Assembly (NCBI GenBank): GCA_025403435.1 | Contig: CM046338.1 | Coordinates: 20,267,141-20,331,140 of the forward strand | DNA length: 64,000 nt | From: Artocarpus heterophyllus | Taxonomy: Eukaryota > Streptophyta > Magnoliopsida > Rosales > Moraceae | Direction of reading: 5' to 3' | In this document: positions 1 through 12,679 of the stretch, in pieces | How positions within the stretch are numbered: position 1 is the stretch's first letter | How the letters are laid out: the number at the start of each line of letters is the position of its first letter | The notes under the pieces: generated by a model | Told to the model about the DNA's origin: nothing | The model's database searches: none | Seen by the model: the letters and a program-made list of their open reading frames with translations, nothing else | Translations under genes and position numbers: made by a program

Positions 1-181
1 AAAGAAAAAGGTTCAAGAGAATCGAGAAAGGAGGCACGTGGTCTCAAAAACAAATTTACATATTTCTAATTGTAACATCTTTTCACTTAAATCATTACGA
101 AGATGTGTATTTATCTATATATATATAGGGCTTTTACGGTCCTTACCACCTAATAATTTGGACGGTCCAAACGTTTACTTT

Positions 182-184
<3 letters not shown>

Positions 185-255
<71 letters not shown>
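185..255. repeat. (TA)n(GA)n compound microsatellite
   Basis: About 26 uninterrupted TA dinucleotides (185-236) are followed directly by about nine GA dinucleotides (237-255). The overlapping open frame of alternating Tyr-Ile and Arg-Glu is an artefact of this repeat. Confidence 0.97.
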
Positions 256-2300
256 GTTAATTGCTCTTTACCTAGTGCTTTTTTATGCATTTAAATGTTT
301 TTTTTTTCTTTTTTTTTTGTCTTCTATATTTCGTTTGAAACAAATGTTCATCTTCTTCTTTAGTCATAAGGTAAAAGTGTAGTGAAATTCAGGGTTCATA
401 TCTGGACCCTTCGATGCCAAGTGATCGCGAAATCAAGAGGCCTCATAGTTACCCCTTCGATGGGTGAGACTTCGTAATCTGACGCGGAGTATTTTCATTT
501 TCGGTGAGAGGTCCCCTCAGATATACACATTGCATTGTAGATTGCTGAAAAATCATTTATTTTTTCTCTGCGTGCGTTTTCTATATCTTCTTTTTGCACA
601 TGAGTCCCTCCAATAGTTTCTTAATTTATGTTTTCTGCATCAGTGATTTTTTTTTTTTATTTATCTTATTCTTTCTCATTCAAGATGCCTATTGCTGTTG
701 ACATTTATTCTTCTTCCTCAAATGTTCTTCGCTTCTCCTACAGAATAACGCTTTTGCCTTTATCACAATTGGTAGCTCCATTTTTACCAACCCCTTTTGT
801 TTTCATAGCTGCTTGTAAGCAAATGAACAAGTAGGAAAATTATTCAACCGGTGACCAATATTTTTTAAAATTAACGTAGAAAATTCTAAAATGGCAGATC
901 CTAAGATATGTCGAAAACAAAAGAATGAGTTCCTGCATTAGGCATTTGGGCAAAACACCAAGCATGCAGTTTTTAAACCGAGGAAATATTTTGGATTACG
1001 TTTTCTCCTTCTAAACCGTAGAGCGCAAATTTTTTTTTTTTTAAAAAAAAAGTAGTTAAAATTGAAGCAACTAAGAGGGGTGGGAAAAAATGTAGAAGTT
1101 GGATTTGTGTTTCTTACCCTTTTTTTAATTATTTGTTAGGACATTGATAAACTTCGAATAGGATGCAAGAAAATGTAGTTTGACTTTTCCTTATCAATCC
1201 TTAAGTTCATACATGCAATGCACAACGATGAACATGTTTCTCGACCGGTGCTACAGTCTACAAGCACAAATATAAAATTCAACGATTTACGCTAGATTAT
1301 TGTTGTCGAACTGAGATAAAAGGTCGAAATCATCATATGGATTAAATCCTTTAATATAATCTATATAACACTACATATATTACTACGAGTATATATTTCC
1401 TAACCTATATTTAATATCTCTCATGTGCACAACTTTTCTACCACAAGCTATATGAAATTGCATTGGTAGCATCGCTATCATCATTTTACATATCAATGAG
1501 ACATTCCAGGAGCAAATGCAACGGCTGAAAAACAGGGTCTTATTCATCAAATATATCTTCAAACAATCATAATTAAAAAAATGCATTACTACTAATGTAC
1601 AATGCTTTTTTGTGAAATTTAGTGTCTCCACATTAGTGTAATACAACGGCTATGTTATATCTTCTCTTACAACAAAATATAACATCGGAACGGAAAATCA
1701 AAAATACACAATGTTTTGTTGAATATATCATATTTGTTAATGTTTCAACAAAGCACCTAGAATTTAGTAGAAAAACACAAAACAAAAATCAAATAAACAA
1801 AAAAAATATATATATATATTTAAATTAGATTATTGAATAGATATTTGAAATACATATCTATTAACTTAAGTTAATGGCATATATACATATATACATGCGT
1901 AAAAAAGTTCAAATAAGTATTATATAAATGCACATTAAAAAAATAAAAAATCCAGGGGCGCATATGCCCCCTCCCTCTGCTTCTGAAAAAGGTCATCCAA
2001 CCTAATTTTTCTTTGCACACTTTTGTGACACTCTTTGTTGGAGTTGAGTCCAGTTTTAGTGTCTCAGTACATAAGTACCATAACTTTGTCCCACTTTTGT
2101 ATTAATCCAGTTTTAGTATAAACAAAATTAATGCAAAATCCCAAAAAAAAAATGCAAGGACAGAATTCTTCCAACAAATAAATGATTCGTTTAAAATCAT
2201 GGAATAAATCTATGAATAACCTTTAACTTTTTTCTCCCCAATTTTATTTCGTGAATTATTTTTAAACCGAAAAAGTGGTCACTATATTAATTTTGAGTGT

Positions 2301-2352
2301 AAACCATTAGATAAGACTCATGAAAGAAACCATTAGATAAGACTCATGAAAG
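2301..2352. repeat. 26-bp perfect tandem duplication
   Basis: The 26-bp unit that begins aaaccattagataagactca occurs twice back to back (2301-2326 and 2327-2352) with no mismatch seen. The perfect match suggests a recent duplication in otherwise old-looking DNA. Confidence 0.9.
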
Positions 2353-2595
2353 GTCCATAAATTTTCCTCTCTAAAAATAATCTTTAAATTAAAAGTTGTA
2401 ATAAGTTTAGTCCTTAAACTAAAAAATGTGTTAAAAGTAGTCCCTTTGTTAAACAAATACATGAAAAATGTTAACTTCAGGAATTGATACCAAATTTAGT
2501 CCTTAAACTTAAAAAAAAAATGATAAAAAAAGTGGTCATTATATGATCAAATGGATAGAAATCATCAAATATGCGTAGCTTAATCCTCGTATTAA

Positions 2596-4544
2596 TGTTA
2601 GACATGATGTCTTAAGGAGTAAAATGTAGTAATATGTTTTTAGAGACATTTTATCAATAAAGAATTAATTTATTATTCATATATGAAATGTTGTCCTCTT
2701 TATGTTTATATTTGTTGAATGTATGATAAACAAACAAAAGTCTAAGACTATCGGTCTAAACCTTTAAGAATCGTGCATATAGTGGATAGATTATGCAAAA
2801 AACATGAATCTTGAGGGTGATGATCAAATCATAAGATCCACAATCGAGGAAATAAAGTTGGGCGTTTTATTCATGCAAAAATTGTTACGTTGTCTGCATC
2901 CCTAACGAGAGATGGCTTGTCTTGGTCATCAGAGTGGGACTTCAAAAATAGAAACATTAATGCATTGTCATAGGTGATAATATATTGGATCAGGGACATA
3001 AAAGTTGAATTGATTTGGTTATTAATTCCATTTGTACAAATTGATTCACTTTAGATAATCATGTGTATTGTGCCTTAATCCTGAAATGACTAATGGGCCT
3101 GCTATCTTGACTTATGTCTTTTGATGTACCAAAGGGTGACATCATAACTTAATGATGGTATGCATACCGGTACGTTGGAGACATGGCTCTTGATTGCGTG
3201 ACTTGTTATTCATAGATATGGAATCTATAGCACTTTTTGTAGAGTTAATGATATTTTCTTATATGCATTATCCTGTAATTAGAAGACTGGAGTGCTCAAC
3301 CATTTGGACACATAGGTGTAACCGAATGGTATACTATCTATGGATAGTAAGTATTTCAATGGTGTGATAATGGAATGTAAGATAAAAATAATCTGGAAGG
3401 AAAAATAGAATTTATCCTTAAGCCGATTATAAATATCCTATGGGGATGTGACATATTATGATATGTCATGGACGGTTAGTTTATTGAAGCTTTGTAATTT
3501 TATATAGTTCGAGAGTGCAGCTCTAAGCTTTTAGTGGAGTAGCATTAGAGTTGATAATTATAAAATATGTATCTGGGATATTGTATTTTATAATTATAGA
3601 AGCTTGAACTATATATGTCCATCGGGTCCCCTTTGCTAGCTCATAATAAATCCTGTAACAATATGGCATGTTTTTCCTATATATTGGTGACTTATGTTAA
3701 ATTATTAGATTGGCTGAAATTCGATAAGATCATATTTAATAATTCATGTTAGTTTATCGGTTGAATTAATTTTGTGAATTAATTCAAGATAAACATGTTA
3801 AAGTATTAGGATAATATTTTATTTTCTATGAGATTATCTATATATGACTGTTTTGATCAAATAACTTTTATATTAGGTTATTTGAATTAAAACTAAGGCT
3901 CTATCTCAGAATATTAGGTGGAAAATAATATATTCTTAGGGATCAAATTATCACAAGTTCGGCAAGTCGATACGTTAGTTCAGCCTGCCGATGGAGTAAG
4001 TTCGGCAGGCCGATCTCCCAATTCGGCTTGCCGATCCTATGATAATCTGTATAAGCATTTTAGATGCATTTTTCATTAAAAGTTGATCCATATTCGAATT
4101 TGAGGCCTTATCTGATAAGGATTAACCCCATATTCGACCACTATAAATAGGGGGTGAGTTTTCTCGGTTATTTACATCAGTTGAAAAGTATAGAGTAAGT
4201 ACTCTAGTGTGAGAAACTCTGAAATTCCCTAAGAGCTATTGTTCAACATCAAGAACCTTAGCTCTATGTCTTCTCAAGTGGTTGGAAGGAGAGTCATCGG
4301 ACGAAGAGCTGTACGACGTGTGACCACCCATACTCCGATTGTAGATAAAGAATAGCAAAGAAGACCAGTTGGCTGAGACTCTTCTAGAATGTTCTTTTCT
4401 GCACGAATTCGAGCCCACTTCGATACATAAAAGAGGTTAGTAAGATCTATCATTAATTTATGTATTTAACATGCTAAACTTGTGTTTTGAAAAATACTCT
4501 GATTTAAAAATTTTTAAATTCCACTACATACTCGTTTTCCAACA
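2596..4544 (+). repeat. 5' LTR of copia element A
   Basis: The LTR starts TGTTAGACATG and ends TTTTCCAACA, so it has the usual TG...CA ends. It aligns along its whole length with 30981-32929 and, less closely, with the LTRs of element C. At about 1.95 kb it is long for a copia element. The U3 promoter TATAAATA lies at 4142-4149. A cluster of palindromic TTCGGCAGGCCGAT-like words lies at about 3955-4035. Confidence 0.93.
4142..4149 (+). promoter_or_regulatory. TATA box in 5' LTR of A
   Basis: TATAAATA lies about 400 bp before the LTR end. It is conserved in position in the other three LTRs of this family (32526, 17844, 25407), which supports it as the U3 promoter that sets the start of R. Confidence 0.7.
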
Positions 4545-6151
4545 ATTGGTTTTGGAGAGTCTTTTTTTTACATAAATTTATGAGTTTGTGATCAAGCTAT
4601 ATATATGAATTATGTGATATTATTCTCTCCTATATTTGAATTTAATTTTTTTAGAGAGTGGCACTCTAGGGTTTCTATATAATTAAATATTGTCATGAGA
4701 GTATATAGTGAATATTTATTATTTAATTATGGTTGATTAAATTATTATTTAGTTATTAATTAATTAATTATTTGTGCCAGTTATGGTTCCTTAATGGTTA
4801 GAATGTGCATCTAGATTTTTGACATAATTAGATAGCAGTCTATCATCACCATTTAGAAATTATTATTTTAATTTTAAATTTGTAAAATTTTGTAATTAAA
4901 TTCAAAGTGAAGACGACTCTAGAAAATGAAGATGATAAAGTTCCAATGATTTTCCTAAGTTTCTAAAACTTTTATGTTTTTGAATTGTTGAAAATAAAAT
5001 TGAAAAACTACTTAAAAACTTTTTCTAGAAAAACATGAATTCAGCTTGGTCGGTAGGTCAAACTCTCAGTTTGGCAAGCTGATGTCACAAACCGGTAGGC
5101 CGTTCATGAGGGCAAAATTCTTTTAGCTCTGGCGGTAGGTCAAGCCTTTAGGTTCAATAGGCCGATGGTTGTGACCGGTAGGCCGATGGTCAAGTTCGGC
5201 AGACGTTAGAGAGCAGTACGTTTTCAGAAAATGTGTGTTTTTTGGTGTAGTTTTAATTTTATTTTTTAGAAAATTCTAAGAAATATAAAATTTTATGATG
5301 ACCGAAAAAATAAAACATTCGATCTATGAGGGATTGAAGAATTGAATATGGATGCCACATAAAGAAGGATACAACTTGAAGATACAAGATGAAAAATCGA
5401 TAATATGTTTCGATTAATCTTTTGTGATCTTTGTTTTCTTTTCTCTAGGATAGAACCATGATATTATAGCCGTTTATTTATTATTATTTTGCTTGTGGCT
5501 TTGCATGTTGTTTTGCTTGTTTGTATTATAATATGATTTGTCATGTATGTTGACAATATGCTATGTAGAATAAGGAGTGCCGCTCATTAAAAATTGTTCA
5601 TGTATGTTAACATAAAACCTTGACTTTCACATGATGGTTTTCGAAGAGAGGACCTACAGCCTCCATCGTTGGTCCATAGGTAGCACATGATGGTTCCGAC
5701 CCCATAGGAAAGGATTTCATTATGTGTTAGGTTGGATCTCTGAAGGGATAATTTATTTTAGCATGATTTATTGTTGTACACCCCTAGGTGGTGATTATAA
5801 ATTATGGATGAAATAGTTGAAACGATGGTTATACACTCAAGATTAATTTTATTATTAACCTCCCTTAGGAGCTCTATTAATGAAACTAATGGCCAAAGAA
5901 AATGATTATTAATATATACTGGATCAGTCGAGTCTTGGATGGCATATATCTGTGTTCGTAATTGAATTTGGCAAGTCTCCCTTAGGCGGCTTATTGAATT
6001 CTGAGTTGGGAATTATCATTGTAAGGTTGTGATTTTTTCAAGGTTTTGACACATAAACACAATTGTATGTTTACTTGTTTATATTATCTTCCTAAATTGA
6101 TATGGAATGTTTGCTTATATTTAGTGTATGAATTCTTTATTGTAGATTAAA
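4545..6151 (+). other. Untranslated leader of copia element A, with decayed primer binding site
   Basis: Just after the LTR, 4547-4561 reads tggttttggagagtc. This is a mutated form of the initiator-tRNA(Met) primer binding site that is still perfect in element C (18257-18268). The leader is about 1.6 kb with no gene. At 5041-5212 it holds a cluster of CCGGTAGGCCG / TTCGGCAG words like those in the LTR. The same layout recurs in C. Confidence 0.75.
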
Positions 6152-6975
6152 ATGTCTAAAAATGCTTTATCTTCGATACTCGATCAGAACTAATTAATTG
6201 GTGAGAGTTACAATGATTGGAAAAGGAACTTAAATATCGTCCTTTCCTTTGAGAAACTAAAATTTGTGCTGACAACACCATGTCCTCCCGAACCTATCGG
6301 GGAATCCGCTAATGAGTAAATCCAAGCATATGATTGTTAGAAAGATGGTAATGATCAGGTTCGCTGTTATGTTATAACTAGTATGATAACATGCTGCATG
6401 CTCAACATGAAGATTATGAGACTGCAAAGCAGATCTCGGATAATCTTGAAGACATGTTTGGAGACCAAGCCCTGACAAAATAGCAAGGGGTTCTTCGGAA
6501 ACGTTTGAACTGTAAACAAAGACCGGTGACTTCTGTGAAAGAGCATATGATGTTGGTCATGGGTTACCTTACTGAGACTCAAACCCATAAAGCTGATATC
6601 AATGTCGAGTCATAGATGACTATGGTTTTTGAGACTTTATCTAAGGAGTTCATCACGTTTAAAGCTTTATACAATCTAAGCAATAGACAGGATGTGACCT
6701 TGACTGAGCAGATGAAACAGTTATAGGAGTTCAAAAATCTGATCAGAGAAACTCCTATGGGTGGTAAGGCTAACTTGGCAACTACATCCAGTTGCAATCC
6801 TAACCTAGGGAATGGAAGGAAGCAGAGGGCTAAGAACGGGAAGTCTTCTATTCTTGCAAATGGCAAGAACAAGAAGATGAAGAAAAAGAACCAAAAAAAA
6901 ACTAAAGTGTTTCCACTATGGGAAAGTTGGGCACATCAAGAAGAATTAAAAGGACTTCCTTTCTTGAAGAGGTAA
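6152..6975 (+). pseudogene. Gag remnant of copia element A
   Basis: The frame begins at ATG 6152 with the same start (MSKNALSSIL) as in element C, but it meets a stop after 14 codons and several more later. The TAG at 6338-6340 falls in the same codon as a TAG in C (20049). Homology to C continues through frameshifts to a Lys-rich stretch and a zinc knuckle near 6907-6946. There the second Cys of the CX2CX4HX4C motif reads Tyr, while the His is kept. Gag would form the capsid and bind genomic RNA. This copy cannot make it. Confidence 0.85.
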
Positions 6976-6985
6976 TTGTGATCTT

Positions 6986-9924
6986 TTGCTTATTGAAACT
7001 TATCGAGTTGGGGAATCAAGTGACACTTGGGTCATAGATTCTAGAGCAACTAATCATATTTGTATTTCTCTACAGGGGTTTAAAGAAAGAAGAAGTCTAT
7101 TGCATGAGGACTTCATGCTTCGGATGGGTGATGGATCCTTAGTGTTGGCAGAACAGTGGAAGACGTCCATTTTTATTTTGATAATTATAGGATTTTAGTT
7201 TTGAAAGATTGTTTTTATATTCCTAGACTTAAAAGGAATTTGATATCTATAGCTTGTTTATTTAAAGATTCTTATTCAGTTTCTTTTAATAATAAAGTGG
7301 TGATCCGTAAAAACAAATCTTTTATCTGTGATAGATGGAGGCAAAATAATCTATATTTTATCAAACCTAAGATGGACAAACTGGTTAACCCTGATGTTAA
7401 TGATAATAACTCTAAAAGACTTAACACTTCTCACTCTAATAAGACTTATTTTTGGCATCTGCAACTAGGTCATATTAGCTTGAATAGGATTCAAAGGTTG
7501 GTAAGGGATGGACCTTTAAGTCACTTAGAGGTAGAATCTATACCACAATATGAATCTTGTTTGGAGAGCAAAATGACCAAAAGACCATTTAGGTCTAAGG
7601 GCAATAGGGTTGAGGGGGTTCTAGAACTTGTGCATTTGTGGTCCCATAAACATTAGGGTACGAGAAAGGTATGAGTATTTCATCACTTTTATTAATGATT
7701 ACTCAAGATATGGGTATGCCTACCTAATGCATCATAAAAGCAAAACTTTTGACAAGTTCAAGGAGTTTCAGGCTGAAGTAGAAAAGCAATTAAATAAACC
7801 TATAAAGGCACTTAGATCCGATTGAGGTGGTGAATAGTTCATCGATGAGTTCTTGGAACACTTATTAGAGAATAAAAAGTATCCTATTTGACTGTGCCAG
7901 GCACTCCGCAGCAGAATGGCATAGCTGAGAGAAGGAATATGATTTTATTGGACATGGTTAGGTCCATGATGAGTAATTCGATATTACCTTTATCCTTTTG
8001 GAGATATGCATTACAAACCGCATGTTATCTTTTAAACGATGTGCCTTCAAAATCGATTCCTAAAACTCCTTATGAGTTATAGATGAGTAGAAAGACATCC
8101 TTAAACCATATTCACATATAGAGATGTCCGACTCATGTCCTATATAAAGAAGCAAACAAGTTGGAAGCATGTTCAGAAGTTTGTGTGTTTATAGGATATC
8201 CAAAAGGGACTAAAGGGGGTTATTTTTATAACCCAAAAGAAAATAAAGTCGTGGTTTCAACGAATGCAACATTCCTTAAGTTACAGGAACAACTTTAAGC
8301 CTCAAAGTAAAATCGTACTCGAGGAGTTAGCGAGTGATTCGATCACTTCGGGGGTTCTAGTTGAAACCAATCTAATCAATGTAAAAAAACCGACAAAACA
8401 ATAACCTAAGGGGCTTCGGTGTAGTGGGAGGATTGGCCGTCAACCTGAGAGATATATGTTCAATGGTGAAGCCTACTTGGCTAAACCGGTTGAACATGAC
8501 AGGGATCCTTATACTTATGCAGAGGCTACGGAGGATGTTGATTCAAAGCTCTATACATAAGCCACGAACACTGAGATGAAGTCTACAGAGACTAATCGAG
8601 TCTGGAAACTTGTGGATCTTCCTGAAGGGGTAAAACCCATATGGTGTAAGTGGATCTATAAGAGAAAGAGAGGAACAGATGGGAAAGTCAAATCTTATAA
8701 GGCTAGACTGGTAGCTAAAATATACACGTAAAAGGAAGGAATCGATTACAAGGAAACCTTTTTGCTTGTAGCCATACTTAAGTTTATCCGCATTCTCTTA
8801 TCCATAGCTACTGCTCTCGATTACGAGATTTCAAATGGATGTCATGACGGCCTTTTTGGAATGGCAATCTTGATGAGTCCATATATATGATGCAGTCAGA
8901 TGGGTTCAAGGCTAAGGGTCAAGAGGGTTAGGTCTGTAAGCTACTGAAGTCAATTTATGGACTTAAGCAGGCTTCCTATTCTTAGAATATAACATTTGAT
9001 TAGGTGATCAAGACTCATTAGTTCGAACAAAACGTAGACGGACCATGTGTTTACAAACACATTAAGGATGGGAATGTAGTTTTTCTATTACTCTATGTAG
9101 ATGACATTCTGCTAATTGGCAATGACATTGGAGCATTATCATCAATCAAATTATGGTTGACCAAGCAGGTTGACATAAAAGACTTGGGTGAAGCTAATTA
9201 TGTTCTCAATATCTAGATCTTTCAGGATAGAAAGAACAAAATGATAGCTTTATCCTAAGCTACATACATAGATAAAATTCTCGAGAAGTATGCAATGCAA
9301 AATTCCAAAAAAGGTGGACAACCATCTAGGTTTGCAATTATTCTTTCTAAGAAAGACTCACCAAGGTCTGATGAAGAAAGAGAATACATGAAGAATGTGC
9401 TTTATGCATCGACAGTGGGTAATCTCATGTATGCTATGCTTTGCACACGATCGAACACTTGTTATACGGTCAGGATAGTAAGTCAATTTCAATCGGATGT
9501 AGGACCAAACCATTGGGTTGTAGTCAAGCATATTTTCAAGTACCTGAGAAGGACTTAAAGGTATATGCTAATGTATTTAGGTGAGGATCTAACACCTCTA
9601 AGATACACTTATTTGAATTTCCAATCCTGTTTGGATTTGAGAAGGTCGACTTCTACTGTTGTGTTTACTCTAGGTGGAGGTGCCATTGCTTAGAGAAGTG
9701 TCAAGCAAGATTGCATCTCGGATTCAACGATGGAGGCTGAGTATGTGGTAGCTAGTGATGCTTCTAAAGAAGCTGTGTGGCTCTGCAAGCTTTGTAAGCA
9801 AGTGATATCGCTATATTGTGAGAACACCACAGCAATAGTTAATGCTAAGGAACCAAGATTTCATAAGAAAAGTAAGCATATTCATTGGAAGTATCATGTG
9901 ATAAAAGATTTCGTTGAAGGTAGG
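6986..9924 (+). pseudogene. Pol remnant of copia element A (5' part, up to insertion of B)
   Basis: Segments in shifting frames match the pol of C in order. The protease active-site motif (about 7032-7058) reads DSR instead of DSG. The GAG-pre-integrase domain (about 7440-7600) and the integrase core (about 7630-8080, ending with PGTPQQNG near 7900) follow. Reverse transcriptase spans about 8560-9290, with an intact YVDD motif at about 9091-9105. RNase H starts at about 9580. Stops such as TAG for an expected Trp near 8118 are common. The sequence stops abruptly at the target site GTAGG (9920-9924) and resumes at 30835. Confidence 0.88.
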
Positions 9925-11851
9925 TGATGAGACTGTAAAAGTGTACATTTTCAAATGATAAAATCATTTAATTATGCTTTTATTTCTCATTAAATCCTAT
10001 AATTAATAGCATTTTTGTATTAATAAGTATTTTTATGTCGTAGTGTGAAAATGTGTTTAAAAATATATTTTAGTGTGTTTTTATGTTTAATTATATTTTT
10101 GGTAATTTTTAGAGTTGTTTTAGTATGTTAAATATGTGTCTAGTTTTTAAATAATCAAAACTTTAAAAATATTATTGTGTGATTTTATTTTTTTCGAGTC
10201 TTAAAATGTTTAATTTTGGTTTGTTTATTTTATTTTAGATTTGAAATATGGATGAAAAACGAAAAAAATGACACAAAAAGGGGTAAAATTGGACATCAAA
10301 TGTACTAAAAGAGTCAAAAGATTCGAATTCTAGAAGTGAAAGCCACATGTCACTCTACGATTAGCGCGTGCAGCTCACGCTCCGACAAGCCACAGCTGAG
10401 TCAAAGGGAATCTCAAATCGCATCGAATCCTGTGCAGGCGTGTACATTGAGAGCGTCCATTCAGCCGTTAGATGTGTTTACTCAGACTAATCGGATGGTC
10501 ACCAATTGTGGGACATGTGGTCTCACTTGGCCCATTTCTTCTCTTCTCTCTCAGCCATCCGATTGCAACTTTAGCGCTCTGGAATTCGTTGTTTTGATGT
10601 TGATAGCCGTCGTGTAGTAGCTGATTCCAAAAGAAAATTTGCACTCCCCAGGGAAGAATCTCGCGATGAAAAATTGAGAAAAATATAATAATGACCCGAA
10701 TTTTTTCAACAAATGCTATAGTGGAAAAAGTTGAAAATTTCAAATTGATCCTTTCTTTTTCAACGATTGCTACAATAAAAAAAATAAAAAATTTTAAATA
10801 GTGTGTTTTTAGGCCTTTAAATACCAAGGGAGAATTCCCCGGTTCTTCACCCTTCAAAGGCCTTCGGGCCATTTCTTCTCTCTCCTTCTTTCTTTGTTTT
10901 CTTTTTCTCTACTGAGCCTCCTGCTTAGCCATATCCCTTTAGATAAAAATAATAAAATAATGTCTAAATTAGTATAAAGAGTTTGGTGAGGCAGAGAGAT
11001 GATCTTGTATGCATAGTACTTCGGTATGGATTTTAACTCTATATTTGCTTTGTAATGCTTATATTTTTTACAAAATAAATTATATTTTTAAGTTTTGAAT
11101 AATTATTATTAGTTTTGTTATGTTGCTAATTTTTACATAAATTTAGTCATGCTTTCTTTACGTAATTTAATTGTATTGCATAATTAATATTAATAATAAT
11201 GAAATGATGCTTAATTTTAGGGAATATCTTTTACTGTTGTATGACTTGTTATATTGTCGATTCTAAATATTTCATATGATGAAGTACTGCTGGAATTAAT
11301 GTAAAAATTTATTCCATTCAAATGTAATAATTTTGATTTGTTATTATCTTTTCTATCTTAAAATTATGTTAATTATAATTGTAGTGATAGCAGTTCTAAT
11401 TTTCATAATTAGCGCACCAAATCATTAATAAGAGATGATTATTTTGCTAGTTTTTATAGAAAAACTCTTACTGCATTATGGCTTACTATATTGTCACTCT
11501 CGTTGACCTATATAATTAGTAAAAAGTGCTTGCAATCAACGAGAAAAGATATAATAAATCAAATACTTTAGATAATTATTAATTAGAGTTAAAATTCCAT
11601 ATCAGTTGTAAAACATACAATGGATTCTCAAAGCTTCTCCGTTTTAATTTTATGCTTTAAATTTTGAATTAAAAAAATCACAAAAATATTTCTTTTAAAC
11701 TTTGTTTTCAAAAACCGCTTGCCTTTTTGACTGTTTATTTTTAACAATTTACCGAGGTATAAATTTTCATCACCCTGTGGATACAACAACCTTTCTATAC
11801 TATATACGTCCGTCGTTTAAGAAAAAAATTTTGGGGCATTACCAACCACCA
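9925..11851 (+). repeat. 5' LTR of gypsy element B
   Basis: It aligns with 28963-30829 from the shared start (gtgtacatttt near 9941 and 28981) to the shared tail (tatacgtc.. / catacgtc..). The 3' edge is uncertain by a few bases because the last 20 bp or so of the two LTRs differ. The expected TATA box reads TTTAAATA at 10816-10823, against TATAAATA in the 3' LTR. The open frames at 10336-10617 and 10468-10872 are LTR sequence and not genes. Confidence 0.87.
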
Positions 11852-11858
11852 AAAAATT

Positions 11859-11876
11859 TGACGCCATTGTCGGGGA
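11859..11876 (+). promoter_or_regulatory. Primer binding site of gypsy element B
   Basis: The 18 bases tgacgccattgtcgggga lie a few bases after the 5' LTR. They differ at three positions, all transitions, from the TGGCGCCGTTGCCGGGGA site common in plant Ty3/gypsy elements. From memory that site is assigned to tRNA(Asp). Confidence 0.7.
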
Positions 11877-12679
11877 GGTGTTGTTACTTTATCAAATTGC
11901 TAAATTAAGCGGGAAACCAGGTAAGTACTCTGTCCTTATCTTGTAAATAGTGTAAATATTGTTATTTTAGTTAAATTATTTAATTAAGTAGGCTACTATT
12001 CACATAATTTACTATTCATATCACTATTCACATACTATTTATTATTCATAAAAAATAATAAAAATCATAAAAATTTTATTTTCTTTCCTTTTCTTTGTAA
12101 AGTATTTATTTTGTTAGGTTTAGGTTTAGATTTAGGTTTTTGACTTAGAAATAAAACTTCATAAAATTTTAGAGTTAGGTTTTTCATAAAATAAAATTGT
12201 GGTTTTGTGAAGAGTGTTCTTTGAGGAAGTTCTGTTTGGAGGCTGGTACTAGCTCGGATACCTTTACCATAGCCGGTTAATTTTGAAAACTTTTCCAACA
12301 CCAATCATCCTAGGAATGTTGTTCTGACTAGGATATTGGTTTTTAGGGAGCCTTAGCCCCACCAATCTTTCCTAGGAACATTCTTAAATTATATAATTCT
12401 CAAGATCTACAAAATAAATTAGGCGAATGCTTTTCATTCACTACTTTATTCCTCCCGAATAAAGAAAAGCTTAGCATTTTGTCTTTTCCCTTGTAAATAA
12501 AAAAGATTAATCAAAATAAAAAAATAAAAAAAGAGAAACACTTAGGGTTAATGCTTTGACATAGATACAAATTAGGTTGATTTGTTAAGGCTTCTAACTT
12601 AAGAAACCCTAGTGAACAATCGTTAAACCCTTTGTCGCATTCTCCATCTTCGTCAACCACTCTTTCAAATTTGTTCGCG

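Larger units (their letters stand above)
1..2590. other. Gene-free 5' flank of the retrotransposon nest
   Basis: No convincing gene was found on either strand. The open frames here are short, low in complexity, and one is simply the translated TA repeat. The stretch holds a compound microsatellite at 185-255, a perfect 26-bp tandem duplication at 2301-2352, and poly-A/T runs. The words 'tagtccttaaact' (near 2408 and 2498) and 'gtggtcactatat' / 'gtggtcattatat' (near 2274 and 2531) recur, which suggests an old degraded small transposon between about 2270 and 2540. Its ends could not be set. Confidence 0.6.

Noticed and set aside
38..382. 114-codon open frame at the window start
   Set aside because: Its middle is the translated (TA)n(GA)n microsatellite; no ATG-supported gene structure or family motif.
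10336..10617. Open frame in the 5' LTR of B, with a similar one near 29448
   Set aside because: It is LTR sequence before the TATA box and is not kept in frame between the two LTRs.
10468..10872. 134-codon minus-strand frame in the LTR of B
   Set aside because: Antisense of LTR, low complexity, not kept in the 3' LTR.
12632..12679. Upstream extension of B gag from a TTG
   Set aside because: No ATG before 12680 in this frame; the TTG start is only an ORF-calling convention.
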